Shown here: positions 6,493 through 15,803 of the stretch, one piece after another
Layout of the letters: every line of letters begins with the position of its first letter
Position numbering within the stretch: position 1 is the first letter of the stretch
NCBI RefSeq assembly: GCF_012911895.1
Contig: NZ_JAAXCV010000012.1
Location: forward strand, 22,622-86,621
Length of the DNA: 64,000 bases
Reading direction: 5' to 3'
Source of the DNA: Bacillus sp. RO3
GTDB lineage: Bacteria; Bacillota; Bacilli; Bacillales; Bacillaceae_B
Notes under the pieces: model-generated
Told to the model about the DNA's origin: nothing
Database searches by the model: none
What the model saw: the letters and a program-made list of their open reading frames with translations, nothing else
Made by a program: the position numbers and the translations under genes

Positions 6493-8238
6493 TTGACTAA
6501 GAAACTGGGAATCATCATGATTTTACTCATCCTGGCCTTCAGCTGGATGGAAACGGACAGGATAAAGGCGAATACCAATGTACAACGTATAAGTGGAGAA
6601 AACAGATATGATACGGCAAGTTGGATTTCCATGTGGGGATGGAATCAGTCAGACGAGATTGTACTCGCAAGTGGAGAAACATTTCCTGACGCACTGGCCG
6701 GGGGACCCCTTGCATATCAATTGGATGCCCCTATATTACTGACATATAAGCATCGATTACCGATTGATACAAAAGAAAGAATTCAAGAGTTGAAAGCGAA
6801 GCATGTATACATATTAGGCGGGGTGGGGGCCATTGACTCAGCCGTGGAGATTCAATTAAGAGAACTAGGGATGAAGATTACCAGAATTGGAGGCGACGAT
6901 CGTTTCCAAACTGCTGCCAAGATAGCGGCATACCTGCCTTCAGACAAAGTCGTCGTGGCAAACGGCCGGAACTTTCCTGATGCCCTGGCTGTGGCACCCT
7001 ATGCGGCAAAGAATGAAATCCCCATTGTTCTGACCGAATCCACCCGCCTGCCGCAGGCTACAAAACAAATCGTGAATGAAAAGAAAACCACTATATTAAT
7101 AGGAGGAGAAGGAGTTGTTTCTTCCGATGTCGCTTCGAAACTTCCTTCTTATACCCGGTATGGCGGTGTGAATCGTTATGAAACAGCCAGGAAGATCATT
7201 GAAGGTCTTCCCCTGGAAAAGGATCAAGCCTTTGTTGCAACGGGAACGAATTTTGCCGATGCACTGTCCGGATCTGTACTGGCAGCAAAAAAAGGTGCAC
7301 CGATTCTTTTAGTTGAAAAGGATAAAATACCTTCTCCGATGAAAGATCTAGTAAACTCGTATGGGAGATTTTCCATATTGGGAGGTGCGAATGCCATATC
7401 TTCCGTCGTAAAGGAACGATTAATCGGCAGCACGGAAGAATTTCAGTTCCAGGGAGTTCATGTGAATGCCTCCGAAGCATTAGTACGTTCTACTTTGGGG
7501 AGTCCCCAGCGCGTCGATGAAAGTCGATTCAGCTTTGACTGGCACGTATATAATAAGGATCCGAAGAAGTATATTCAATATGGTGTCTTCGATGGCAGAG
7601 TAGTGTCCGTCTATTCCAACTCGGATAGCTGGGTATCGAAAGCCGGAATTAAGCTTGGATTGGGGAAAGGACAGGCAGAGACCCTTATGGCACAAATAGG
7701 CGCGGTCCATGATCAGGCAAACGACTATTACCATAATGGCATGCTCATACGCCTCTATTATGATCAACATGATGAAAACACGCTGTCGGGAATATTCATC
7801 ATAAGGGAAGATTTCACCATGACCAACCCGGATGTGAATAAAGCAGATTTAAGAAGCAGCTTGGAGAAGCAGATTCTCGATCAAGCAAATGCATTACGGG
7901 CACGCCATCTCGTTGCGCCTCTTCAGGCGGATGCAAAGGCAGGGGATGTGGCAAGGTCCCACAGTAAAGATATGGCGGTCAGGAACTTCTTCAGCCACGA
8001 TAACCCTGATGGTCTTTCACCGTTTCAGCGGATGGACCAGGCAAGAATCTCCTATTCTTCAGCAGGAGAAAACATCGCGGCCGGTCAGTTCAATGCGTTG
8101 GAAGTGCATAATGACTGGGTCAACTCATCCGGTCACCGCAAAAACATCCTAAGCCCCCTCTACAAGAGACTCGGGGTGGGAGTCCATTTAGGCGGGGAGT
8201 ATGGCGTGTACTATACCGAGAATTTCTATACCCCATGA
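6493..8238 (+). CDS. CWB2 surface protein with C-terminal CAP (SCP/PR1) domain
   Basis: About 581 residues from a TTG at 6493, chosen because a strong AGAGGGGGG lies just upstream; the ATG at 6463 lacks a site. A signal peptide (LGIIMILLILAFSW) ends near residue 27. Residues 30-325 are three CWB2 (PF04122) repeats, each with the RxxGxxRYxTA start and an ILxxGxxAI/VSS end (RISGENRYDTA, RIGGDDRFQTA, RYGGVNRYETA). Residues 330-450 resemble the CAP-associated N domain. Residues 455-580 are a CAP domain (NFFSHDNPDG, SAGENIAAG, HNDWVNSSGHRKNIL), close to YkwD-type proteins. CWB2 repeats bind anionic wall polymer noncovalently; the function of bacterial CAP domains is unsettled. Confidence 0.88.
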   Translation: MTKKLGIIMILLILAFSWMETDRIKANTNVQRISGENRYDTASWISMWGWNQSDEIVLASGETFPDALAGGPLAYQLDAPILLTYKHRLPIDTKERIQELKAKHVYILGGVGAIDSAVEIQLRELGMKITRIGGDDRFQTAAKIAAYLPSDKVVVANGRNFPDALAVAPYAAKNEIPIVLTESTRLPQATKQIVNEKKTTILIGGEGVVSSDVASKLPSYTRYGGVNRYETARKIIEGLPLEKDQAFVATGTNFADALSGSVLAAKKGAPILLVEKDKIPSPMKDLVNSYGRFSILGGANAISSVVKERLIGSTEEFQFQGVHVNASEALVRSTLGSPQRVDESRFSFDWHVYNKDPKKYIQYGVFDGRVVSVYSNSDSWVSKAGIKLGLGKGQAETLMAQIGAVHDQANDYYHNGMLIRLYYDQHDENTLSGIFIIREDFTMTNPDVNKADLRSSLEKQILDQANALRARHLVAPLQADAKAGDVARSHSKDMAVRNFFSHDNPDGLSPFQRMDQARISYSSAGENIAAGQFNALEVHNDWVNSSGHRKNILSPLYKRLGVGVHLGGEYGVYYTENFYTP

Positions 8239-8241
8239 AAA

Positions 8242-8272
8242 AATCCCCCTGTGACGACGTCATGGGGGGATT
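8242..8272. terminator. Bidirectional terminator between convergent genes
   Basis: Stem of AATCCCCC and GGGGGGATT arms with an inner TGAC/GTCA pair and a GAC loop. It lies between the stops of the CAP and NlpC/P60 genes and has A/T tracts on both sides. Confidence 0.7.
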
Positions 8273-8277
8273 CTATT

Positions 8278-9525
8278 CTATAACTCATAAAATCTCTTAA
8301 ATCCATCGAACTTGGATTTCCAGTATGAATTATCCAAGCTGGTGATTTGTACACCATGATCTCCTGCATGAATGAATTCATTATTCCCTAAATAAATGCC
8401 TAAGTGAGAAATGCCTTTTTTATATGTATTTTCGAAGAAAACAAGATCTCCAGGCTGCGGAGTATTCACGTAATAAGAACGGCTGTAATACCCTTCACTG
8501 TTCAGGCGCTTGATACTGTCCGCCCCTGCTTCTTTGAACACATAATAGATGAATCCGCTGCAATCAAATCCACCTGGCAAAGAGCCTCCCCATACATACG
8601 GAGTCCCCATATGAGACGTTGCCTCACTTAATAATTTATCAATACTGAAGGAAGCGGGTGTTCCTGGCTTATCCTGCTTTGGCGGAGAGGCCACTGGTTT
8701 CTTCCCTGCCTTAACTTGAAGGACCTGTCCGACCTGCAAGAAGTCATTCTTGAGTCCGTTCCAGCTTTTCAACTCCGCCACTGAAACATCGAACTTCATA
8801 CTGATATGGGACAATGTATCCCCGGACTGTACCGTATACGACTGCTGACCGGTCGCCGGTTTAGGTTTAGCAGGTGAAGGAGCTGCAGGGGCCGGGGCTT
8901 GTCCGTTCCCTTTGGAAACCTTTAACACCTGTCCTGGATAAATCAGATGTCCCTTTAATCCATTCCAGGAAGTCAACTCACTCACCGATACAGAGTGGGC
9001 AAGGGCGATTTTCCCAAGGGTATCACCGGATTTCACGGTGTACGTTGAGTGCTCCTTTGGTTGTGCTGGCTTAGGTGCCGGTGCAGGCGTAGGAGCAGGG
9101 GAGGAGGCAGATGCCTTTGAAACCTTAAGGACCTGTCCAGGATAGATCAAATGATTCTTAATTCCATTCCAACTCGATAAATCCGAAACCGATACAGAAT
9201 GGGCAAGAGCGATCTGTCCAAGCGTATCCCCAGATTTAACGATATAGGTCTTTTTGCCTTCGTTCTTATTGCTCTCTGCTTTCTTTGGTGGAGAAGTAGG
9301 ACTGGTCGATCCGCTTTGTGCAACCTTCAACAGCTGGTTAGGGTAGATCAGCTCTGACTGCAGCTTATTCCAGCTCTTCAGGTTCGAAACCGTCGTATCG
9401 TACTCTCGTGCGATGGTCCATAAGGAATCACCGGCTTCTACCTTATGGGTGCTTGCGGCCGCATAACTAACAAAGGAAGAGGAAAGAACAGCCGTAGCTG
9501 CTACAGTGGTCAGGGTCTTTTTCAC
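8278..9525 (-). CDS. Four-LysM NlpC/P60 D,L-endopeptidase (CwlS-like)
   Basis: A 415-residue secreted peptidoglycan hydrolase. It has a signal peptide at 1-25, four LysM domains at about 26-68, 93-135, 161-203 and 229-271 (each with VxSGDTL...W..L...LIYPGQ.LKV) separated by Pro/Ala/Lys linkers, and an NlpC/P60 domain at 295-415 with catalytic Cys322 (GGFDCSGF) and His374 (KGISHLGIYLG). Length and four LysM copies match B. subtilis CwlS (about 414 residues), which cuts D-Glu-meso-DAP bonds at division sites and poles. The GTG start at 9525 has AAAGGAG upstream. Unlike its neighbours it uses LysM, not CWB2, for wall targeting. Confidence 0.9.
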   Translation of the reverse strand: MKKTLTTVAATAVLSSSFVSYAAASTHKVEAGDSLWTIAREYDTTVSNLKSWNKLQSELIYPNQLLKVAQSGSTSPTSPPKKAESNKNEGKKTYIVKSGDTLGQIALAHSVSVSDLSSWNGIKNHLIYPGQVLKVSKASASSPAPTPAPAPKPAQPKEHSTYTVKSGDTLGKIALAHSVSVSELTSWNGLKGHLIYPGQVLKVSKGNGQAPAPAAPSPAKPKPATGQQSYTVQSGDTLSHISMKFDVSVAELKSWNGLKNDFLQVGQVLQVKAGKKPVASPPKQDKPGTPASFSIDKLLSEATSHMGTPYVWGGSLPGGFDCSGFIYYVFKEAGADSIKRLNSEGYYSRSYYVNTPQPGDLVFFENTYKKGISHLGIYLGNNEFIHAGDHGVQITSLDNSYWKSKFDGFKRFYEL

Positions 9526-10079
9526 GAATATTTCTCCTTTATTGTCATAGTTTGGTAGATAATACTGTCATTTTATCACATTAAAGGGAGAATGAGAGGG
9601 AAAAGTTTTCAATTTACTAGTAAAATTTACCCGTTTGTATTTCTTTTGTGGTAATATCTAGTAATTATGGAATTCGTGTTAATCTAATGGGATTTTTATA
9701 GTTTAATATATGTAACAAATAGTTTCATTTATGTTAAATATATTACAGGAATCGACTGGAAATAACCCTATAATATGATATAATATGACAGGATTTTTAA
9801 TAAACGGACCCAAATGACACATTGCAACTGATTGCTCCATCATCTTACGCAATCAGTTGTTTTGTAATGTGCTCTCTTTCACAAAGAAAATGAGAATAAG
9901 AATCCTATATGAGTAAATGTAAGGTGAGTCTAAAGTGTGAAAGTAGGCAATCCGATATATATACCAAGATGCTCTTGTAGTGCATATAGTCGAATCAAAG
10001 ATTTATTTTATAAGAATCAAGATTAAAGAGATTATGGGAAATGGAAACAATTATTGAAGGAAAGTATTGGTGGGGTTGA
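9526..10079. other. Long leader/intergenic region before the glycopolymer island
   Basis: AT-rich. It contains two TATAAT sequences (9769-9774 and 9779-9784) without clear -35 partners, then a long hairpin at 9818-9871, then about 200 bases with no convincing gene. This makes a possible untranslated leader of about 290 nt for the operon starting at 10080. Confidence 0.5.
9818..9871 (+). repeat. Long inverted repeat in the leader of the glycopolymer operon
   Basis: Arms 9818-9835 and 9849-9871: an uninterrupted 11-bp core (CAACTGATTGC with GCAATCAGTTG), a small asymmetric bulge, then a further 6-8 bp (CACATTGC/GTAATGTG). No T run follows on the plus strand, so it does not look like an ordinary terminator. 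Exopolysaccharide operons of Bacillales can carry structured leaders used for antitermination; that role here is a hypothesis. Confidence 0.55.
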
Positions 10080-11321
10080 ATGAAGAAGATATTAATCATT
10101 TCACAAAATTTCTATCCGGAAATCGGCAGTGCGGGCAACAGGATGAAAAATATCTTCTTGCTGTTAAAGAAGCGTGGCTATGATGTTGATATGTTAACAA
10201 CAGAACCTACTTATCCTACTAAGAAAATCTATGAAAATGAAGAATTCTGGGATGACCCTTCTATTAATGAATATGAATCTTCTATTAATAGGATAAAAAT
10301 CAGGGATAGAAAATATTCCAGGGGGATATTTAACCGATTATTATTTTATTTGGAAATGTACTTTAAGTTTATGGTGGAAGTATTCATTAACCGCTCCAAG
10401 TATGATGTGGTGTTAGTCACCTCCCCTGCTATATTCGTAGCGATGGTGGGAGTCATGGCGAAATGGAGATTCAGGTCCAAGCTGATATTGGATGTGCGGG
10501 ATCTATGGCCGGAATCATTGAAAGGCGTTGGTGTGTTTAACTATAAATGGATACTCGCCTTTTTTAATAAGGTAGAAAAGTTTATATATAAATCGTCCGA
10601 TGAGATCATCATTAATAGTCGGGGCTTTAAGGATCATATTGTGAACAAGCGTAACATTGATCCATCAAAACTTTCGTTTATGCCCAATGCTGCAAGAGTT
10701 GAAGAAATCAGGTCAAACATAACCAGTACGGATCGTTTTAAAGTCATATACGCAGGGAACATTGGATTAGCTCAAGATGGGGAGTTATTGATTGAGTTAG
10801 CAAAAGAACTTCGAAAGAAAGATATCGATTTCAGCATTATTGGTTATGGGTTGAAAAGACAAGAAGTTTACGATCAGATCAAGAAACATAACCTGTCAAA
10901 TGTTACATTTATTTCCCCTAAAACGCGCAGAGAGTGCCTTCAAATTATCTCTCAGCACCATGCAGGAATCGTTACTCTGAATAATAAGTCGGTGTTCGAA
11001 ACGGTTCTCCCGGGAAAAGTGATCGATTATATGACGTGTGGGGTACCTATTGTAGCGGCTGTGTCAGGGTATTCAAAAGAGGTCATTGAGGATGAACATG
11101 TAGGATTTGCAGTAGAGGATAGAGACAGTCAGAAGCTGGTCGATCTAATAGAGTTTCTCCAGAAAAATAAAAAAGTACTCAATGAAATGTCTCAGAATGG
11201 TAATAAATATGTAAAGAAAAATTTCAATTGGGATGCTAACATAGACACATTGGTGAATGTGATTGATAAATTGATATATTCAAAAAAATACAATGAACAA
11301 GGTAAGGTTAAAAACATATGA
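10080..11321 (+). CDS. GT4-family glycosyltransferase
   Basis: A 413-residue GT-B glycosyltransferase. The N-terminal half has ISQNFYPEIGSAGNRMKN (the acceptor-side glycine loop typical of WbuB-like GT4 enzymes) and LILDVRDLWPESL; the C-terminal half has VIYAGNIGLAQDGE, a donor-binding ESKE-like loop region and GKVIDYMTCGVPIVAAVSG. It is cytosolic or peripherally membrane-bound and adds a sugar from a nucleotide donor to the growing lipid-linked glycan. It is the first gene of the AT-rich island, with GTGGGG before the ATG, and overlaps the next gene by 4 bases. Donor and linkage cannot be deduced; WbuB relatives use N-acetylhexosamine derivatives. Confidence 0.85.
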   Translation: MKKILIISQNFYPEIGSAGNRMKNIFLLLKKRGYDVDMLTTEPTYPTKKIYENEEFWDDPSINEYESSINRIKIRDRKYSRGIFNRLLFYLEMYFKFMVEVFINRSKYDVVLVTSPAIFVAMVGVMAKWRFRSKLILDVRDLWPESLKGVGVFNYKWILAFFNKVEKFIYKSSDEIIINSRGFKDHIVNKRNIDPSKLSFMPNAARVEEIRSNITSTDRFKVIYAGNIGLAQDGELLIELAKELRKKDIDFSIIGYGLKRQEVYDQIKKHNLSNVTFISPKTRRECLQIISQHHAGIVTLNNKSVFETVLPGKVIDYMTCGVPIVAAVSGYSKEVIEDEHVGFAVEDRDSQKLVDLIEFLQKNKKVLNEMSQNGNKYVKKNFNWDANIDTLVNVIDKLIYSKKYNEQGKVKNI

Positions 11322-12616
11322 AAAAAAACGTATGTATGTTTGTTTGGAATCATTTCACTAACGATGCCCGAGTCATGAGAGAATGTACAGCATTATCACA
11401 AAATCATTACAAGGTAGACCTAATATGCATAGATGATCCAAAAGATGATAGCATAAACAGATTCGAAGAAATGAATCCTAACTTCAATGTGTATAGAGTG
11501 AGAAGATACCCACTCCTATTGGAGCTGCTTCAAAAAGTTTATCAAATAAGTTTGAAGAACAAGATGATTGGATTCCTGCTTTTATTGTCCTGGCTTGCAT
11601 CAGCGTTTGTTGCGCCATTCATCGTACTGCCTGTTAGCGGACTGCTGTTTTTGTTGTGGCGTACTAAATTACGTGTTGTATGGATTAGAGGAAGCATCAT
11701 CTTAAGAATGATTGCCAGAGGATGGCAGAGAAAATACGATATTTATCACTCTAATGACCTTAATACCCTTCCTCAAGGGTATATATGCGCGAAATGGAGA
11801 ATAAATAGAAAGAAATTAGTGTACGACTCTCATGAAGTTCAGACTAGTCGAACAGGCTATGATAGTGGTATTTATGGGAAAATGGAAGGTTTTCTGATTA
11901 ATAAGATTGATAGTATGATTGTGGAAAACCACACAAGAGCAAAATATAATGAGGATTTATATGGGTTTTATCCAGGAGTGGTGTATAACTACCCATTTAA
12001 GCAGCAAGAGAGTGTAATAGAGGATGAGAAAGTGGATCTTCATGAATTATTAAATTTACCCAAGGATGAGAAAATCCTCCTATACCAAGGTGGAATACAG
12101 ACTGGAAGGGGATTGGAGAATCTCGTGAAAGCAGTTCCTCTCTTTAGTGAAGGAACTCTTGTCTTTATAGGTGATGGCCGTATAAAACCCACCTTATTAA
12201 AGATGGTCGAAGAGCTGAATCTACAACATCGGGTGAAATTCATCCCTAAAGTTCCGTTGAAAGAGTTACCTAAATATACAAGGAATGCATATTTAGGCTT
12301 TCAAGTTTTAAATAATGTATGTTTTAATCACTATTCTGCCTCATCAAACAAATTGTTTGAATATATGATGAGCGGAGTACCGGTAGTTGCCTGTAGTTTT
12401 CCCGAAATTAAAAAAGTGGTTGAGGAAAACCAACTGGGCCTTTGTGTAGATTCACACAATCATGTAGAAATTTCCAAAGCTGTAAACATACTGTTGAAAG
12501 ATGTTGAACTTCGGAATAAGATGAGTCAAAATAGTAAAAGTGCAAGCAGAACGTATAATTGGGATTTAGAAAAACAAAATTTCTATACTATTTACGATCG
12601 CTTATATATAAGCTGA
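11318..12616 (+). CDS. GT4-family glycosyltransferase with membrane-associated insert
   Basis: A 432-residue GT-B enzyme overlapping the previous gene by 4 bases (ATGA). The start WNHFTNDARVMRECTAL is typical of GT4 acceptor loops. Hydrophobic stretches at about residues 80-112 (IGFLLLLSWLASAFVAPFIV and following) suggest tight membrane association. The C-terminal domain has LLYQGGIQTGRGLENLVKA, VFIGDGRIKP and NKLFEYMMSGVPVVACSFPE (nucleotide-sugar binding). It probably acts next to the preceding transferase in assembling the repeat unit. Specificity is unknown. Confidence 0.85.
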   Translation: MKKNVCMFVWNHFTNDARVMRECTALSQNHYKVDLICIDDPKDDSINRFEEMNPNFNVYRVRRYPLLLELLQKVYQISLKNKMIGFLLLLSWLASAFVAPFIVLPVSGLLFLLWRTKLRVVWIRGSIILRMIARGWQRKYDIYHSNDLNTLPQGYICAKWRINRKKLVYDSHEVQTSRTGYDSGIYGKMEGFLINKIDSMIVENHTRAKYNEDLYGFYPGVVYNYPFKQQESVIEDEKVDLHELLNLPKDEKILLYQGGIQTGRGLENLVKAVPLFSEGTLVFIGDGRIKPTLLKMVEELNLQHRVKFIPKVPLKELPKYTRNAYLGFQVLNNVCFNHYSASSNKLFEYMMSGVPVVACSFPEIKKVVEENQLGLCVDSHNHVEISKAVNILLKDVELRNKMSQNSKSASRTYNWDLEKQNFYTIYDRLYIS

Positions 12617-12646
12617 AAAAATATAACGTTGGAGGAATCAATCAAT

Positions 12647-13921
12647 ATGAAACTTTGTACTGTAGGATTAGGTTATATCGGATTACCAACTTCCATCATG
12701 TTCGCTAAACATGACGTAGAAGTTGTGGGAGTGGATGTTAGTCAAAGAGTGATAGATTCATTAAATGCGGGACTGATTCATATTGAAGAGCCCGGCTTAC
12801 AAGAAGCTCTGAATGAAGTAATTGAAAAAAAGACTTTCCGTGCTTCCCTGTTTCCGGAAAAAGCTGATGCGTTTATTGTTGCAGTACCGACACCTAATCT
12901 AGATGATCAGTACAAATCTTGTGACTTAACATATGTCTTAAGTGCTGTAAGCAATATCATCCCTTACTTGGAAAAAGGAAATGTCTTAATAGTAGAATCA
13001 ACAATCGGTCCAAGAAGTATGGATGACTCAGTAAAGCCTCTGATTGAAGAAGCCGGCTTTAAAGTTGGGGAAGATATCTTCCTGGTACACTGCCCAGAAC
13101 GAGTATTACCGGGTCAAATTCTACATGAGTTAATTTACAATAATCGTATTGTAGGAGGAATCACTCCAGCTTGTACAGAAGCAGGTGCCAAAGTCTACAG
13201 TACGTTTGTTCAAGGTGAAATCATCAAGACAAACGCCAAAACGGCAGAAATGTCTAAATTGATGGAAAATACGTTTCGTGATGTAAACATTGCATTGGCA
13301 AATGAGTTGACCAAGGTTTGCAACGAACTGGACATCAACGCGTTAGATGTAATAGATATGGCAAATAAACACCCACGTGTAAACCTGCATACTCCAGGAC
13401 CAGGGGTAGGAGGACATTGTTTAGCTGTTGATCCATACTTTATTGTGGCAAAAGCACCTGAACAGGCTCAAATCATTAATCTAGCGAGAAATGTGAATGT
13501 ATCTATGCCTTCTTATGTAGTTGAAAATGTGAACAATCTTATGGAACAAGTAAACGGAAAAATCCTTACGGTCTTCGGTCTTACGTATAAGGGGAATGTT
13601 GATGACATCCGTGAAAGTCCAGCGATGGAAATCAAAGATATGCTGGAATTCCAAGGGAAATATGAAGTGCGCTCATTTGACCCGCATGTAGAGGCAGACT
13701 TCGTAATAAATGATATGGAAGAAGCTGTGAATGGTTCTGATCTTGTACTTGTTTTGACTGACCACAATGAATTTAAAGCCTTGGATTCTGAACAACTGAA
13801 AGGTATGAGAACAAAGCGTATTTTTGATACAAAGAATGTTGTGAAAAATACAAGCGATGATATTGAATATATCAACTTTGGTAATTTATACGAAGCTAAC
13901 AAAGCTCCTGTATTAGTCTAA
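12647..13921 (+). CDS. wecC: UDP-N-acetyl-D-mannosamine dehydrogenase
   Basis: A 424-residue UDP-sugar dehydrogenase. It has an N-terminal Rossmann motif GLGYIGLPTSIMFAKH, a central helical domain, and the catalytic cysteine in GPGVGGHCLAVDPYF (the GGHC form typical of WecC/ManNAc and GlcNAc dehydrogenases, versus GGSCFPKD in UDP-glucose dehydrogenases), then a C-terminal domain with TVFGLTYKGNVDDIRESPA. It oxidises UDP-ManNAc to UDP-ManNAcA with two NAD+. GGAGGA at 12631-12636 selects the ATG at 12647. The epimerase making UDP-ManNAc is encoded at 23583 in the same island, so the pathway to ManNAcA is complete here. Confidence 0.88.
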   Translation: MKLCTVGLGYIGLPTSIMFAKHDVEVVGVDVSQRVIDSLNAGLIHIEEPGLQEALNEVIEKKTFRASLFPEKADAFIVAVPTPNLDDQYKSCDLTYVLSAVSNIIPYLEKGNVLIVESTIGPRSMDDSVKPLIEEAGFKVGEDIFLVHCPERVLPGQILHELIYNNRIVGGITPACTEAGAKVYSTFVQGEIIKTNAKTAEMSKLMENTFRDVNIALANELTKVCNELDINALDVIDMANKHPRVNLHTPGPGVGGHCLAVDPYFIVAKAPEQAQIINLARNVNVSMPSYVVENVNNLMEQVNGKILTVFGLTYKGNVDDIRESPAMEIKDMLEFQGKYEVRSFDPHVEADFVINDMEEAVNGSDLVLVLTDHNEFKALDSEQLKGMRTKRIFDTKNVVKNTSDDIEYINFGNLYEANKAPVLV

Positions 13922-13930
13922 TATGGTGAT

Positions 13931-13970
13931 AAATGGACTGGAAATCTAATTTTTTCAGTCCATTTATTTT
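13931..13970 (+). terminator. Terminator or attenuator inside the glycopolymer island
   Basis: Perfect 10-bp arms 13931-13940 and 13956-13965 (AAATGGACTG and its complement), extendable by a few A-U pairs and followed by ATTTTAAT. It would separate the first three genes from those downstream, or reduce read-through. Confidence 0.6.
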
Positions 13971-13995
13971 AATAACGTAAGAGAGAGGTATACAG

Positions 13996-15288
13996 ATGTT
14001 TACATTTACAGAACAGGTCTATAATAGCAATCTTCCAATAAAATATGTTCTAGAAGAAGGCATTCATAATAAAGATCACTTACTTGTTGTATTTTCTGGT
14101 TTTCATAATGAAACGAACTCATACCGATACAACTATATTAAAACACTGAGGAACTTTGACTGTAATAAATTATTCATCCTGGATAACTATGGACCGAGAG
14201 GAAGTTATTATTTAGGAAATGAAATGAACTATGAAGTGGAGACATCTGTCCAATCATTGATTTCATTCATGGCGAGTAAATTGAATATCAGTCCTTCTAA
14301 TATCATATCGGCAGGTACTTCAAAAGGGGGAAGTGCTGCTCTTTACTATGGAATGAAATATAATTATGGTCATGTGATCACAGGTGCCCCTCAAACGAAA
14401 ATTGCAGATTATATCCGAAAGTTTGCCAAAGAAACAGCGGACTACATTTTAGGCATTGATCCAACTTCATATGAGGTTTCCTATATAAATAATTTGATAT
14501 TTAAACAAATGGATAAAGATCATCTTCCATCTATATCGTTATTATCAAGTACCAACGATATCCAGTATAAGCATCACATTGTTCCTTTAGTGAACTCGTT
14601 TGATGATCTTGGAAAAAAGATCGATTTAACAATTGATGATACGATTATGAGCCATAACGAAATCGCCGTTTCATTCCCGGCTTACCTTTTGAAAAAGGTA
14701 ATGGGGATCATTCACGGCTTAGACATAAATGACGTAAGTGTTCAAACTGTGTCCAATACCTTAGAAGTTAGGGCTGACATAAATGTTTCAGATTCAACCA
14801 ACATGGCAACTTCATTAGTCATAGCAGGTAGCGAAGGAAACTACTTTGAGGCGCCATTCCTACAGGCTCTTACTATGGACATGAAGGACTTGAAAAATAT
14901 TGGTACAGGTAAACCTGAAGTTGTTTCTATGGAATTACACTTCTTCAAAGGTCAGGAAGTTATCAGTAAGTATCCGCTGGAGAAGATCATTGCTGGCGGC
15001 GGCATAGTATTCAAAGGAACGAAATTCGAAATTCAAAACGGTGAAATTCATTTCGAGGTAGAAATTGAAGATAGTTCAGAACTTGAATTCGCTTATTATA
15101 TTCGCAAAGATAACAAGGTGATTGACCGGATTAAATATCAATCATCTAAGAAATTCAACTATCTCATTAACGATACTGGTAAATATCAAATCCATTATTT
15201 CATTTCAACCAACGATGGCGAAAAGCTCAGCAATCGAACTGAAGAGATTGAGGTTGAAAGGGTAAATACTGCGTTAGTAGGAGTGTAA
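13996..15288 (+). CDS. Alpha/beta-hydrolase-like protein with beta-sandwich C-terminus
   Basis: A 430-residue protein without signal peptide or membrane helix. Residues 25-250 look like an alpha/beta hydrolase: a strand HLLVVFSGFHNE, FILDNYGPRGSYYLG, and a nucleophile elbow AGTSKGGSAALYYG with Ser109 in GTSKGG. Residues about 255-425 are strand-rich and may be one or two Ig-like domains. Comparable cytosolic esterase-like proteins (Asp2-type) act with glycosyltransferases on surface glycans, so O-acetylation or de-acetylation of polymer or glycoprotein is a reasonable guess. GAGAGAGG precedes the start. It is followed by a coiled-coil protein and a giant glycosyltransferase in tight succession. 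Confidence 0.6.
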   Translation: MFTFTEQVYNSNLPIKYVLEEGIHNKDHLLVVFSGFHNETNSYRYNYIKTLRNFDCNKLFILDNYGPRGSYYLGNEMNYEVETSVQSLISFMASKLNISPSNIISAGTSKGGSAALYYGMKYNYGHVITGAPQTKIADYIRKFAKETADYILGIDPTSYEVSYINNLIFKQMDKDHLPSISLLSSTNDIQYKHHIVPLVNSFDDLGKKIDLTIDDTIMSHNEIAVSFPAYLLKKVMGIIHGLDINDVSVQTVSNTLEVRADINVSDSTNMATSLVIAGSEGNYFEAPFLQALTMDMKDLKNIGTGKPEVVSMELHFFKGQEVISKYPLEKIIAGGGIVFKGTKFEIQNGEIHFEVEIEDSSELEFAYYIRKDNKVIDRIKYQSSKKFNYLINDTGKYQIHYFISTNDGEKLSNRTEEIEVERVNTALVGV

Positions 15289-15292
15289 TAGG

Positions 15293-15799
15293 GTGGAAAA
15301 ACTATTAAAAGACCACAATGAAAGTAAAGAAATACAAAAGCTAATGGAAGATATCAGTCTGCTCTTAGCTCAAAAACAGCAGCTTGAAGAGGATCTGAGA
15401 CTGGAAAAAGAACAATCTGCCAAGCTTCAACAACAGCAAACCTTACACATGGCAGACATCACTAAGCAATTGTACGAAAATAGTCAGCTCATCTTACAAT
15501 TACGAAAAGACTTAAGAGGCGGTAAGGTAAACGGCAAGAATTTCAGCGGGAACAGTGAACTGGAAAAGGAATTGAGGCTAGCTAAGGAAGATGCAGCGAA
15601 GGCTAATGCCGCCTTAACAACAGAAAAAAGAAATAAGCTGGAATTGATGGAAGCGTTGAAAGAAAGCTATGAAAAAGAGGAAAGAGTTTTACGATCGTAC
15701 TCCAAATTATTATCAAGGTATGAATCCCTGAAATCCTCTAAATTAGGAAAACTGACACTTTCTTACTGGAAAGTTATGAAAAGGCTGCGTAGGAGGTAA
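15293..15799 (+). CDS. Small coiled-coil protein
   Basis: A 168-residue hydrophilic, highly charged protein; almost the whole length is heptad-patterned (for example KLMEDISLLLAQKQQLEEDL, ELEKELRLAKEDAAKANAAL), ending in a basic KVMKRLRRR tail. GTG start at 15293 with GGAG at 15280-15283, 4 bases after the previous stop and 4 bases before the next start, so co-translated with both. The next protein also begins with a coiled coil, suggesting these products assemble together. No enzymatic motif. Confidence 0.7.
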   Translation: MEKLLKDHNESKEIQKLMEDISLLLAQKQQLEEDLRLEKEQSAKLQQQQTLHMADITKQLYENSQLILQLRKDLRGGKVNGKNFSGNSELEKELRLAKEDAAKANAALTTEKRNKLELMEALKESYEKEERVLRSYSKLLSRYESLKSSKLGKLTLSYWKVMKRLRRR

Positions 15800-15803
15800 C
15801 AGG

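Noticed and set aside
9937..10026. 29-codon ORF (GTG start) in the leader before the glycopolymer island, containing CSCS
   Set aside because: It has an AAGGTGA-like site, but no signal peptide, no recognisable similarity and no terminator. Chance ORFs of this size are expected in a 550-base gap.
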